Notes under the pieces: model-generated
Seen by the model: only the letters and a program-made list of their open reading frames with translations
Database searches by the model: none
Told to the model about the DNA's origin: nothing
In this document: in pieces, positions 28,678 through 37,735 of the stretch
How positions within the stretch are numbered: the stretch's first letter is position 1
Layout: every line of letters starts with the position of its first letter
Source: Legionella gresilensis
GTDB lineage: Bacteria > Pseudomonadota > Gammaproteobacteria > Legionellales > Legionellaceae
Assembly (NCBI RefSeq): GCF_900639865.1
Contig: NZ_CAAAHX010000001.1
Coordinates: forward strand, 109,645-173,644
Direction: 5' to 3'
Length of the DNA stretch: 64,000 bases
Translations under genes and position numbers: made by a program

Positions 28678-30705
28678 TTACCAAATAACACAGCGATTCG
28701 GATTTATCATCGGACTAGGACTTTTTATATTAAATGCTGTTGCAAATTGAGGAATATTCGCTAAGGGGCCATTAACTCGATAAACTGCTGGTGGATGAGG
28801 ATCAGTTGTTAATAAATTGCGTAATTGTTCTGGACGTATATTAGTAGCCCAAACATGAGCAGCACCTAAGAAGAACTGTTGAGCAGGTGTAAAGCCTGCA
28901 ATTGTCTTAGCTTGCTTATAAGCTTCAGACTTATGAAAAGCCAAATAAGCTAATAGAACACCGCCTAAATCTGCTGTTGCTTCACCCACTACGAGTTCAC
29001 CTTGGATAGCTAGGCCGTCCACTTTATAATTAGCATATTGTTTAACAATACATTGAGTCGCTTGATGAAAACGCTCTAAATCTTTAGGGGACCACCAATT
29101 TTTTAAGTTACCATGGCCATCAAATTGGGCGCCCTGATCATCAAAACCATGCGTAATTTCATGACCAATAACAAATCCAATAGAGCCGTAATTTACTGCA
29201 GCAGGTGCATTAGGATCAAAAAAAGGTGGCTGTAAAATGCCAGCGGGAATATTAATATTATTCATTGAAGGATCATAGTAAGCATTGATCGTTTGTGGTG
29301 TCATTTCCCATTCTTCTCGATCCACAGGCTTATCGATTTTATTTAAATCTCTTTTAAGCAAAAATTGATTAGCACGAATGACATTTAAAACATAAGGCCC
29401 TCTATCAATTTTTAATTGAGAATAGTCACGCCACTTATTTGGATACCCTACTCTCTCTTCCATTAAAGCCAGCTTTTCTAATGCCGCTTGTCGAGTACTT
29501 GGGGTCATCCAGCTTAATGTTTGTAAATCAGTTTCTAGTGCTTGCCGAATATTGTGTAAAATGGCTAATACAGCCGTTTTTGATTGTTCAGAAAAATATT
29601 TCTCTACATACAATTTACCGATTGCAAACCCTAAAAGACTGTTTTCCGTATTTACAACGCGCTTCCAACGAGGTAACAATTTTTGCGCGCCTGTTAAAGC
29701 CTTGACCATATTAAAATCTTCATCTACAAATGGTTGAGATAAATAAGGAGCAAACCCATCTAAAAGATGCCATTGTAAATATATTTTCCAATTCTCTATA
29801 GGAATACTTGTTAATAACTTATTGACACCAATGAAGAAATCAGGCATTGCGATATTAATCGTTTTGATATTTGGTAAACCTAAAGCTTTAAAATAGCTTG
29901 GCCAAGAAAAATTAGGCATAAGCGCTTCTAACTCTTTACGAGTCTTGACATTAAAGGTTGCTTTTATATCTCGCTGTTTAACTTGTGGCATCGATATTTT
30001 AGCTAATTCTGTTTCTATGCCCATGACTGTCATTGCTTTCTGTTTAGCAAGTGATGAACTATCGCCTATCAGTTCAAACATACGAGCGATATGAGTAAGA
30101 TACGCTTCTCTTATGACTTTAAATTTAGGATCTTCCTTTAGATAATAGTCTCTATCGGGTAAACCTAAGCCTCCTTGTAACGCTACGCCAATCACTTGTT
30201 GACTATTTTTATAATCTGTCATGCTGCTAGTATTAAATAATACATCGACGCCTATTAATTGCAGTTGCGTAATAACAGCTTGTAAATCAATTTGGTTTTT
30301 AATGTCATTAATTTGACTAATAAAAGGTTGCAGTGGCGTAAATCCTAATTTATCAATTGTAACTGTATCCATACCGCTCGCATAAAAATCCCCTATTTTT
30401 TGTTCAATACTTCCTAAAGTAGATGGTTTATTGGCGGCACTTATTAACAATAGATGAAGCTTATTTTGTATATCTTCCTGCAGAATGTTAAATGTACTCC
30501 AACTAGCATATTGCGGCGGAATTGGATGGGTCATCTGCCAGGTACCATTAGCATATTTATAAAAATTTTCGCCAGGGGAAACACTATTATCTAACCAATC
30601 TAAATGAAGTGATTGTACTGAAGATTTAGCATGATTTGGGCTAGCATATAAATAAGTAGAACTTAGAAAAAATAATGTACAAACAAAAAATCTACTTAAA
30701 ATCAT
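28678..30705 (-). CDS. M13-family zinc metallopeptidase (neprilysin/PepO-like)
   Basis: I choose ATG 30705 because GAGGG lies 5 nt upstream (675 residues). A signal peptide (ILSRFFVCTLFFLSSTYLYAS) leads into LDWLDNSVSPGENFYKYANGTW, the conserved M13 start. Zinc ligands are His515 and His519 in HEITH, and Glu575 in GEATAD. The nearby DDQGAQFDGHGNLKNWW and the C-terminal NRCVIW are family hallmarks. It is probably periplasmic or secreted and cleaves peptides. The gene stands alone. Confidence 0.93.
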   Translation of the reverse strand: MILSRFFVCTLFFLSSTYLYASPNHAKSSVQSLHLDWLDNSVSPGENFYKYANGTWQMTHPIPPQYASWSTFNILQEDIQNKLHLLLISAANKPSTLGSIEQKIGDFYASGMDTVTIDKLGFTPLQPFISQINDIKNQIDLQAVITQLQLIGVDVLFNTSSMTDYKNSQQVIGVALQGGLGLPDRDYYLKEDPKFKVIREAYLTHIARMFELIGDSSSLAKQKAMTVMGIETELAKISMPQVKQRDIKATFNVKTRKELEALMPNFSWPSYFKALGLPNIKTINIAMPDFFIGVNKLLTSIPIENWKIYLQWHLLDGFAPYLSQPFVDEDFNMVKALTGAQKLLPRWKRVVNTENSLLGFAIGKLYVEKYFSEQSKTAVLAILHNIRQALETDLQTLSWMTPSTRQAALEKLALMEERVGYPNKWRDYSQLKIDRGPYVLNVIRANQFLLKRDLNKIDKPVDREEWEMTPQTINAYYDPSMNNINIPAGILQPPFFDPNAPAAVNYGSIGFVIGHEITHGFDDQGAQFDGHGNLKNWWSPKDLERFHQATQCIVKQYANYKVDGLAIQGELVVGEATADLGGVLLAYLAFHKSEAYKQAKTIAGFTPAQQFFLGAAHVWATNIRPEQLRNLLTTDPHPPAVYRVNGPLANIPQFATAFNIKSPSPMINPNRCVIW

Positions 30706-30888
30706 AATAGCCCTCATTAGAAACTTAGATTTATCTATTTAAATAAGCCTCATTTTAAGCTTATATTTTAAAAAAACTTATTGTAAATAGCCACTTATCG
30801 ACTACTTAAATTAACAATGTCAAATTACCATAATTCTTTAATAAAACAAATTGCTATACTTGAAATAAGAATAATGTAGGGAAGAGAT

Positions 30889-31899
30889 ATGCGAATATTA
30901 AATAATCTACTATTTCATTTGCTAACATTAGTAAAACTAGTGATTTGGGTTTTTATCTTTATTACTTTATTTGGACTTGCTAAGCCATATATTACTAATA
31001 TAAATAAATATAACTACCTAACTCCCATCGTCAATTTCGAAAAAACAATAAACAATAACGTTAAAAAATATGTTCCTACTACGATATCCGATAGGGATAT
31101 GTCTAGACCAATTACTATTATTTTCTTCATTATTTTATCTATTCTCACTACGCAAGCAAAAATAGCTCTAAAAGAACAAACCAGAAGATCTAGAATGAAA
31201 AAGGAGCTTGGTTTATTAAAGAATAAAGCAGCTACTGAAAAACAGCGTCAATCTATACATAAGTTGGAAGAACAGTTTGAGCACAATCCTACAGGTAAAA
31301 ACCGACAACAATTATTGAAAGAATTTGTACTTTTAAAAAAGGAACTTGAAAAGACGGGTAGGAACCTTTCATTTTTAGCGGTCGATGTTGTTGACTCTAC
31401 AGGCATGAAAAAAGGAGAAGATCCCGTTATTGTAGAAAGTGATTTTAATGAATATCGAAATTTCGTTTGTAATAAGTTTAAGGAGGCGGGCTACATCAAA
31501 GCCTCTTGGACTCCAGATGGAGTCATGGCTTGTTTTAATACGACTGAACAAGCTATTAATGCAGCACGTCTAATTATCTCTGGTTTAGATAATTTTAATA
31601 AACACACAAAAATGATGAAACAAGATTTTAAGGTACGTTGTGGTATAAATACTGGCTTCGTATATTATGATTTATCAACGCCACTGGAAGAATTTGGTGA
31701 TAGGGTTATTGATATTGCCGGACATATGCAAAAACATGCTAAACCTAACACTATTTATGTGGCCAAAGAAATTATTAAACCGATTAAAACTTATGAAGAT
31801 TTTAAATCTAGCCAAGTTACAGTAGATGGATTTGAAGTGTCTGAATGGGATCCCAAAACAACGCCAAATTCACCTAATAATAATCAATTATCCTCTTAA
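30889..31899 (+). CDS. Membrane-anchored class III adenylate/guanylate cyclase homologue
   Basis: This 336-residue protein has two N-terminal membrane segments (about 11-31 and 74-88) enclosing a short external loop. A basic coiled stretch (90-155) leads to a catalytic domain. Metal-binding Asp166 (FLAVDVVDST) and Asp210 (TPDGVMACF) are present, as is RCGINTGFV. The segment that normally carries the transition-state Asn and Arg (VNxAxR) reads VIDIAGHMQ, so both appear replaced. Activity may be low, altered or absent. A good GGGAAGAG Shine-Dalgarno sequence precedes the start. Single gene. Confidence 0.85.
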   Translation: MRILNNLLFHLLTLVKLVIWVFIFITLFGLAKPYITNINKYNYLTPIVNFEKTINNNVKKYVPTTISDRDMSRPITIIFFIILSILTTQAKIALKEQTRRSRMKKELGLLKNKAATEKQRQSIHKLEEQFEHNPTGKNRQQLLKEFVLLKKELEKTGRNLSFLAVDVVDSTGMKKGEDPVIVESDFNEYRNFVCNKFKEAGYIKASWTPDGVMACFNTTEQAINAARLIISGLDNFNKHTKMMKQDFKVRCGINTGFVYYDLSTPLEEFGDRVIDIAGHMQKHAKPNTIYVAKEIIKPIKTYEDFKSSQVTVDGFEVSEWDPKTTPNSPNNNQLSS

Positions 31900-32260
31900 G
31901 ATAAAACAGATAAATTATATTAATAATGCCTAAAAATTTTCACAATTTATAACTATGAAATCCCATAAAAAAAGAGAGAAAATAATTATTTAATTAGCTG
32001 TCTTTTATCTTTAAGGGATTAATTTTCATGAAATTCGATCCGCGCCAACACTAGACCTCTTTTCCAAACTGTCAGTGATGAGACGAGGTCCTTCGAAAAA
32101 AAGGCTGAAAAAAAGCGGCGTACGTAAAATACATAAGTATTTGAAGACCTTTTTTCAGAGGATATTCGAAATATCATCAGAATTTATTTTAATCTAATAG
32201 AACAAACTAAATTGACTATGCTATATTATTTTGGATTTTTACTAACTTAAAGGGAATTTA
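31900..32260. other. Intergenic region holding a truncated family A element
   Basis: This 361-bp gap contains the repeat copy at 32054-32165 and otherwise AT-rich DNA. An 8-codon frame after AAGGGATT at 32029 stops just before the repeat; it may be a gene start cut by the insertion, but it is too short to support. Confidence 0.4.
32054..32165. repeat. Intergenic element family A, truncated copy
   Basis: The left end GACCTCTTTTCCAAACTG and the inner run GGCTGAAAAAAAGC match the intact element at 1773-1935. The right terminal repeat is not recognisable. It is probably a decayed or truncated copy. Confidence 0.6.
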
Positions 32261-32959
32261 ATGATGAAACTTAAATTAGTCACACTTAGCTTACTTTCTA
32301 CTTTTACTATGCCTATCGTTTTTGCAGCAGGAGCTACTCATAACACTGATAATACGACTACTCAAACTACAGCTACTCAGCATAACGTTGGCAATGTAAA
32401 TCAAAATAGCACAAGCTCAAATCAACAAGCTAACAATCAGCAAAATCAAAAAGATGGACAGATATTAGGTATTTTGGTGGTATTAAATCAAAATGAAGTG
32501 TCATCAGCTGATTTGGTTACTAAAAAGAAAGATGTTAATCCTTCAGTAAAAAAATACGCAAAAATGCTAGCAAAAGAACATGCTAAAAATTTAAGAGAAA
32601 CCATGAAGCTTAGCCGTATTATTGGCGCACCTATACAAAATGATACAGCTAATAATTTAAAGCAAAAAGGACAAGATGAATTAAACACCTTAAATCCTTT
32701 AACAGGTGCTGCTTTAAATAAAGCCTATATTGATGCGATGATACAAGATCACCAGCAAGCTATACAGTTATTTGATAACGATTTGCTTCCTAGTGTAAGT
32801 AATAAAAAATTAAAAAATCACTTAACTCAAACTCGGAAACATTTAGTTAAACATTTAGAAGAAGCACAGCAGATTCAAAAGAAATTAAATCAAATGGATA
32901 ATTCTTCAAGTACTTCTAACCAATCTAATACCACAAGTACATCAAATACAGCCCAATAA
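32261..32959 (+). CDS. DUF4142 periplasmic protein
   Basis: The 232-residue protein has a signal peptide (LVTLSLLSTFTMPIVFAAG) and a low-complexity Asn/Gln/Thr linker. A helical DUF4142 domain follows (about 65-215), with LNQNEVSSADLVTKK, VKKYAKMLAKEHAKNL and YIDAMIQDHQQAIQLFDNDLLP. The fold resembles ferritin; the His residues in KEHAKN and DHQQAI are the conserved ones. A Ser/Thr/Asn tail ends the protein. Function is unknown; relatives are stress-induced envelope proteins. GGGAATTTA precedes the start. Confidence 0.88.
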   Translation: MMKLKLVTLSLLSTFTMPIVFAAGATHNTDNTTTQTTATQHNVGNVNQNSTSSNQQANNQQNQKDGQILGILVVLNQNEVSSADLVTKKKDVNPSVKKYAKMLAKEHAKNLRETMKLSRIIGAPIQNDTANNLKQKGQDELNTLNPLTGAALNKAYIDAMIQDHQQAIQLFDNDLLPSVSNKKLKNHLTQTRKHLVKHLEEAQQIQKKLNQMDNSSSTSNQSNTTSTSNTAQ

Positions 32960-32985
32960 TAAACCGTTAAAACTCTCTAAATAAC

Positions 32986-33019
32986 AGCAATAAGAAGAAT
33001 TTAAATTCTTCTTATTGCT
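32986..33019. terminator. Perfect 34-nt palindrome between convergent genes
   Basis: AGCAATAAGAAGAATTT (32986-33002) is followed directly by its complement (33003-33019). It lies between the convergent DUF4142 and Thr/Gly-repeat genes and probably ends both transcripts. Confidence 0.7.
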
Positions 33020-33035
33020 TGATTAAACTGTACGC

Positions 33036-33392
33036 TTATTGATTACCACCAGTACCTGTTGTACCTGTTGTACCTGTACCTGTATTAGTGGTAGTACCAG
33101 TATCGGTAGTACCAGTAGTTCCTGTAGTACTGGTGCCTGTAGTTCCAGTTGTACCAGTTGTTGCAGGTACGTCTGTTGTAGTTGTTGTAGAGCTGTTTAT
33201 TGAAGTGTTAGATGCAGGAACAGTAGCGCTAGGTGTTTCTACATTAATTGTGCTATTTTCTGGTGCCGGTGTAGTCGTTGTATTAACCGTATTATGATCC
33301 CCTAATACATAATAAAGAATCACACCGATGATGACTACAATAACAACTATCGCAACAATAGCAACGTTATTACTAGAATTATGGTCTGCCAT
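33036..33392 (-). CDS. Small membrane protein with Thr/Gly repeat tail
   Basis: The 118-residue protein begins with a short polar stretch and one hydrophobic segment (VAIVAIVVIVVIIGVILYYVL, about 9-29). A Thr/Ser/Pro region follows, then a C-terminal TGT/TTG repeat tract (residues about 78-116). The DNA repeat is a degenerate 9-bp unit of the GTTGTACCT type and may change length by slippage. No family is recognised. A plus-strand frame over the same region is a shadow of the repeat. Confidence 0.65.
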   Translation of the reverse strand: MADHNSSNNVAIVAIVVIVVIIGVILYYVLGDHNTVNTTTTPAPENSTINVETPSATVPASNTSINSSTTTTTDVPATTGTTGTTGTSTTGTTGTTDTGTTTNTGTGTTGTTGTGGNQ

Positions 33393-33562
33393 TACAATCT
33401 CCTTTTATTTATCCTTATTCCCTACGTGTATTAGTATAGAACTAATAACAAACTATGCCATTAAATTTATTCAGACACAATTAGTAATTAAAAATCAACG
33501 GCATGACTATTGCAAGCGATAAAAGATAAAAAGAAAATTTTAACTATAATTGATTTTTATAA

Positions 33563-33623
33563 TAGATTTCTTTCGAATCTAGCTGCAAGTTGGCCGTGAT
33601 AGTAGAGTTTCCAAAGAAATCTA
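33563..33623. repeat. Intergenic element family A, internally deleted copy
   Basis: A 61-bp element has perfect 11-bp ends (TAGATTTCTTT and its complement). Inside is TTGGCCGTGATAGTAGAGTTTCCAAAG, closely matching the right end of the 38987-39133 copy. Most of the interior is missing. Confidence 0.65.
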
Positions 33624-33678
33624 AATAGCATCATTTTTATTCTTATTTAAAGAATGACTAGATCTGGAGGAATAGATT

Positions 33679-34980
33679 GTGCAAGCAAGTCAGGCGACTT
33701 ATAAGAATGAAAAAATTTTTAAACAAGAGTTGATGACTTCTTTTCGGTCTGTTCGCGAACAAACTGAAAAATTATGCCAAGTATTAATTACTGAAGATTA
33801 TATTATTCAAGGAATGCCAGATGTTAGCCCCCCTAAGTGGCATCTAGCACATACCACCTGGTTTTTTGAAACCTTTATTTTACTAAAATCGAAACATTAT
33901 CGGCCTTTTAAACGGTCTTATGATTATTTATTTAATTCTTACTATTTAGGGATTAATCAGCCTTTCCCTCGCGCAAACCGTGGCTTATTATCTAGGCCAT
34001 CAGTAGCCGACATCTATAGTTATCGAGACCATGTTGATAAGCAAATTTTGGAGTTAATTAATAAATCATCATTTAATAAGTTAACTAAACTTTATCCTTT
34101 AATTCGTTTAGGTATAGAGCATGAGCAACAACATCAAGAATTATTGCTTATGGATATTAAATATAATTTTTCTCTCAATCCTGATTTACCTACTTATTTT
34201 ACACCAGACACATCGTCTAAATTAAATACAACACGGATGCCGTTAGAGTTTATCAATATAATAGAGGGTAATTTTATAATGGGTTATCAAGGCATAAACT
34301 TTTGCTTTGATAATGAACTTCCCTGCCACCAAAATTTTATTACAAATTTCTCCATTGCTAACAGACTTGTTACGAATTCAGAATACCTAGAATTTATGCT
34401 AGCAGGTGGCTATGCAGACCCCACTTTATGGTTGGCAGATGGCTGGGACTGGATACAAAATAATGCAATTACCAAACCTTTATATTGGCTGGATATAGAT
34501 AATTGTTGGTATGAATTTACACTAACAGGGTTAAAGCTTATAAATTATTGGGAACCTGTTTCCCATGTAAGTTATTTTGAAGCAGATGCTTATGCTAGAT
34601 GGCGCTCTTGCCGCCTACCCACTGAGGCAGAATGGGAATACTTTGTAACTCAAAATCAATTATCATTAAATGGTAATTTCCTAGAGCAAGGTTTTTATCA
34701 TCCACAGCCTGCCTATCAACAATCAAAAGACATGTCGGCAAAACAGTTTTTTGGTGATCTCTGGGAATGGACATCTAGTCCTTACTCAGCATATCCTCGA
34801 TATAAACCTTTTTCTGGCTTAGTTGGTGAATATAATGGTAAGTTTATGAATAATCAATATGTTCTTCGCGGAGGCTGCTGTGCGTCTCCGCAACAACATA
34901 TTCGAGCAACTTATCGTAATTTTTACCAACCAGAAAAAAGATGGGTATTTAGCGGTATTCGACTAGTGAAGGATAATTAA
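33679..34980 (+). CDS. egtB: Ergothioneine biosynthesis protein EgtB (sulfoxide synthase)
   Basis: A GTG start at 33679 lies 8 nt after GGAGG (433 residues). The N-terminal DinB-like domain carries the iron-binding histidines: WHLAHTTWFFE (residues 54-64) and EHEQQHQE. The C-terminal formylglycine-generating-enzyme-like domain includes SYFEADAYARWRSCRLPTEAEWEY and FFGDLWEWTSSPY, with YRNFYQPEKRWVFSGIRL at the end. EgtB joins a thiol (Cys or gamma-Glu-Cys) to trimethylhistidine with oxygen. It is 13 bp upstream of egtD. Confidence 0.93.
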   Translation: MQASQATYKNEKIFKQELMTSFRSVREQTEKLCQVLITEDYIIQGMPDVSPPKWHLAHTTWFFETFILLKSKHYRPFKRSYDYLFNSYYLGINQPFPRANRGLLSRPSVADIYSYRDHVDKQILELINKSSFNKLTKLYPLIRLGIEHEQQHQELLLMDIKYNFSLNPDLPTYFTPDTSSKLNTTRMPLEFINIIEGNFIMGYQGINFCFDNELPCHQNFITNFSIANRLVTNSEYLEFMLAGGYADPTLWLADGWDWIQNNAITKPLYWLDIDNCWYEFTLTGLKLINYWEPVSHVSYFEADAYARWRSCRLPTEAEWEYFVTQNQLSLNGNFLEQGFYHPQPAYQQSKDMSAKQFFGDLWEWTSSPYSAYPRYKPFSGLVGEYNGKFMNNQYVLRGGCCASPQQHIRATYRNFYQPEKRWVFSGIRLVKDN

Positions 34981-34993
34981 AAAAGGAGTTTTA

Positions 34994-35989
34994 ATGACTG
35001 TTAATTTAAATATAACCACACTGGATCAACCTGATTTAGTTGAAAGGAATAAAACTATTTTAACGGATATATTAAATGGCTTAACAAGTGAAAAAAAATT
35101 TATTTCATCAAAATATTTTTATGATGAGCAAGGAAGTGAATTATTTAATAAAATAACTCGCCACCCAGATTATTACTTAACAAATTGCGAATTAGAAATC
35201 TTACAAAATCACAAAGCTGAAATTGCTGACTTGCTCAACCAACAAAGCTTTAATCTTATAGAGCTTGGCCCTGGTGAAGGTATTAAAGGTCGTATACTTA
35301 TCGAACAGTTTTTACAAAATTCTTTAGACTTTACCTATTATGCAATTGATATTTCTAATAAGTACTTAGTTCAGATTATTAACCAATATAGTCAAGAGTT
35401 TCCTGACCTAAAGCTAGGCGCCTTAAATTCTGATTATCTTAAAGGTTTACAATGGTTAAAAATGCAATCCAATCGAAAAAATTTATTATTATTTTTAGGC
35501 TCAAGTATTGGTAATTTTAATTACGGCCATACGCAAACTTTTCTGCAAGAAATTTGGTCTTATTTAAAGAATGATGATTATCTCTTAATTGGATTTGACT
35601 TACGAAAAGATATTGACATTTTATTACGTGCTTATAATGATAAGGATGGAATTACCCGCGCATTTAATTTTAATTTATTACATCGTTTAAATCAGGAGTT
35701 GGGTGCTAATTTTGATCCAACATTATTTTATCATTATGCCCCTTATAATGTATATTCAGGCGCAATGGAAAGCTATCTTATTAGTTCTCAAAAGCAAAAT
35801 GTTTTTATCAAAGCGCTTGATAAATCTATTCATTTTTCTGAATTCGAACCTATTCATTTAGAATTTTCTTACAAATATTTACTACCACAAATTAATGAGT
35901 TTGCCAAGCAAAGTAACTTTGCAATCGTCAAAAATTTTTTTGATTCGAAAAATTATTTTGTTGATTCGCTATGGCAGGTTCATAAATAA
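34994..35989 (+). CDS. egtD: L-histidine N-alpha-methyltransferase EgtD
   Basis: The 331-residue protein matches the EgtD family: KFISSKYFYDEQGSELFNKITRHPDYYLTNCE near the N-terminus, the SAM-binding IELGPGEGIK near residue 87, and LFLGSSIGNF. EgtD trimethylates histidine to hercynine, the substrate of EgtB. AAAGGAG precedes the start. EgtB and EgtD form a minimal ergothioneine operon; egtA and egtC are not adjacent, so the thiol donor used is open. Confidence 0.93.
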   Translation: MTVNLNITTLDQPDLVERNKTILTDILNGLTSEKKFISSKYFYDEQGSELFNKITRHPDYYLTNCELEILQNHKAEIADLLNQQSFNLIELGPGEGIKGRILIEQFLQNSLDFTYYAIDISNKYLVQIINQYSQEFPDLKLGALNSDYLKGLQWLKMQSNRKNLLLFLGSSIGNFNYGHTQTFLQEIWSYLKNDDYLLIGFDLRKDIDILLRAYNDKDGITRAFNFNLLHRLNQELGANFDPTLFYHYAPYNVYSGAMESYLISSQKQNVFIKALDKSIHFSEFEPIHLEFSYKYLLPQINEFAKQSNFAIVKNFFDSKNYFVDSLWQVHK

Positions 35990-36120
35990 AGTTTACCTCT
36001 CTTCATCCTGAAAATTTATGATTAGCATGATAAATTTATTACAATCTGTCATTATTTTTGTTTGATTCAACAAATTAACTCCCTTAATATACCCTTATTT
36101 ATACCAAGGTTTAATCTTAA

Positions 36121-36627
36121 ATGAATGTTATCAAAAATAGTCTTAGCCATCTTATTTTCCTTAGTCGTTGGCTGCAAGCGCCCTTATATTTTGGCCTTAT
36201 CTTAATTTTAGGGGCTTATGCTTATCGATTTATTGTTGAGTTATTTCATTTATTGATTCACATTCAATCTCTTGATGATACACATATTATGCTTGGTGTA
36301 TTAGACTTAATTGATGTTGTAATGATAGCCAACTTACTTATCATGGTTATTATGGGCGGTTATGATACATTTATTTCCGAGCTTAGTTTACAATCTCATC
36401 CTGATTTACCTGAATGGCTCGATCATTTAGATGCAGGTGCCATGAAAGTTAAACTTGCAGTAGCTTTAATTGGTATTTCATCAATTCATTTGTTAAGAAC
36501 CTTTATTGATCCCACAAAACAAAGTAATTATGCTGTCATGTGGCAGGTGGTTATTCACTTAACGCTTGTTATTTCAGCCTTAGCAATTACCTATACAAAC
36601 CGTTTAGTAAATAATACCGAGCACTGA
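36121..36627 (+). CDS. UPF0114 (YqhA) family membrane protein
   Basis: The 168-residue protein has three or four membrane segments. The conserved family stretches are SRWLQAPLYFGLILILGAYAY, LDLIDVVMIANLLIMVIMGGYDTF and VKLAVALIGISSIHLLRTF. Length is typical of the family. The molecular role is unknown. It stands alone with about 130 bp upstream. Confidence 0.9.
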   Translation: MNVIKNSLSHLIFLSRWLQAPLYFGLILILGAYAYRFIVELFHLLIHIQSLDDTHIMLGVLDLIDVVMIANLLIMVIMGGYDTFISELSLQSHPDLPEWLDHLDAGAMKVKLAVALIGISSIHLLRTFIDPTKQSNYAVMWQVVIHLTLVISALAITYTNRLVNNTEH

Positions 36628-36695
36628 TCTTTATTATTTAAAAAGTAATTTTCTTTAATGGATTTGTTTGCATTAGACTTTTACCTAAACTGAAT

Positions 36696-36724
36696 TTGAC
36701 AGGTCTTATAGGTAAGCTTAAGAT
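36696..36724 (+). promoter_or_regulatory. Strong candidate sigma-70 promoter before two tiny genes
   Basis: A perfect TTGACA (36696-36701) is separated by exactly 17 bp from TAAGAT (36719-36724). The predicted transcript starts near 36731 and first meets the 28-codon frame at 36812. Confidence 0.6.
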
Positions 36725-36811
36725 AATAAAATTATATTTAATTTCTAGAACGTAGCCTAAAAAAACGGGCGAAACTGTGCTTATGTAAGGACTTTTGCTA
36801 AGGAGAGTTAT

Positions 36812-36898
36812 ATGCCAGCATTATTTGCAGGCAAAAAGATATCGAAAATTCTCACTAAAAATAAATTTAACTTGTCTATTAAAGCTAAAGAAAAATGA
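36812..36898 (+). CDS. Candidate 28-residue cationic small protein
   Basis: ATG 36812 follows AAGGAGAG at good spacing, and a strong promoter lies upstream. The peptide is short and basic (eight Lys, one Glu, predicted charge about +7) with a hydrophobic start MPALFAG. No homologue is known to me. It could be a small regulatory or membrane-active peptide, or a leader for the next gene. The translation signals are the only support. Confidence 0.4.
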   Translation: MPALFAGKKISKILTKNKFNLSIKAKEK

Positions 36899-36971
36899 AT
36901 TTAGGTCGAAAATAAAGTCACTCATTGAGGTAGTAAACTCTTAAATAACTCTAATTCATCTAGGAACAATC

Positions 36972-37121
36972 ATGGACAATAAAAGCAAACCCCAGCAAGA
37001 TAAATATAAAGAAGATCAACAAGATAAAAATACGCGCGGTCAACAGCATGGCCAAAATAAAAAAAGGCAATTTCAGCATGGAGAAAGCCAACAAGGTATT
37101 GATGGGCATAAATCAAAGTAG
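36972..37121 (+). CDS. Candidate 49-residue hydrophilic small protein
   Basis: ATG 36972 follows TAGGAACA. The 49 residues are very polar, rich in Gln, Lys, Asp and Gly (QQDKNTRGQQHGQNKKRQF), with no hydrophobic core. This composition fits small intrinsically disordered stress proteins. It lies 73 bp after the 28-residue frame and may share its transcript. No family is recognised. Confidence 0.45.
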   Translation: MDNKSKPQQDKYKEDQQDKNTRGQQHGQNKKRQFQHGESQQGIDGHKSK

Positions 37122-37178
37122 CATCATAAAATTTTTCTATTCCTAGGATGAATAGATACTTATTAACCAGAGAAAATA

Positions 37179-37622
37179 ATGGACACGCAAAAATATACTC
37201 CGAACAAACTTTCTACCAGCGAAAAACTATTTAAAAATTTTTGTGATAGTTACAAACATCGAGATTTACCCCACATACTGAGTTTATTTACGGAAAATGC
37301 TACCTTATGGGGTACAGGTATTGATGAATACCGCTACGGACTGAAAGAAATTGAAGAGCAATTGTTACGTGCGTGGAGTCAATCTGAAGATAGTGAAATT
37401 ACAATTATTAATTTTAATCCAGCACCTGCTCATTCTTTTTGGGCTAGTGCTAACTGTAGTGCGAAATTATGGATTGATGGGCAAACTTATATACTAGAGC
37501 ACTTAAGAGTCACCATTTGTATTGATGAGGAAGACCAGACTTGGAAAATTGCGCATCTTCATGCTTCCTTTCCTGATTTTAGAAATCCTCGTGATAGTGC
37601 ATTCCCTATTACAGGAAGCTAG
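37179..37622 (+). CDS. NTF2/SnoaL-like domain protein
   Basis: The 147-residue protein has the SnoaL/NTF2-like cone fold pattern: FKNFCDSYKHRDLPHILSLFTENATLWGTG, then YGLKEIEEQLLRAW, and the C-terminal WKIAHLHASF. These folds serve as small enzymes, binding domains or adaptors. A DUF4440/SnoaL_3 member is most likely. The substrate cannot be predicted. It lies 57 bp after the small hydrophilic gene. Confidence 0.75.
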   Translation: MDTQKYTPNKLSTSEKLFKNFCDSYKHRDLPHILSLFTENATLWGTGIDEYRYGLKEIEEQLLRAWSQSEDSEITIINFNPAPAHSFWASANCSAKLWIDGQTYILEHLRVTICIDEEDQTWKIAHLHASFPDFRNPRDSAFPITGS

Positions 37623-37735
37623 TCTATAGAATCAAAGTTGCCTATTGTTTAATTCCCTTTTTTAAAGAAAGATAAAAAATTTGTTTAAATTTTTGCTATT
37701 ATTTAATCTATCTGGTTTTAATCTTTGTCTATCTT

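Noticed and set aside
32029..32055. Eight-codon frame after AAGGGATT
   Set aside because: It may be the start of a gene cut by the repeat, but no continuation was found beyond the element.
33088..33297. Val-rich plus-strand frame
   Set aside because: It is the mirror of the Thr/Gly repeat on the minus strand, which has a proper start, membrane segment and terminator.
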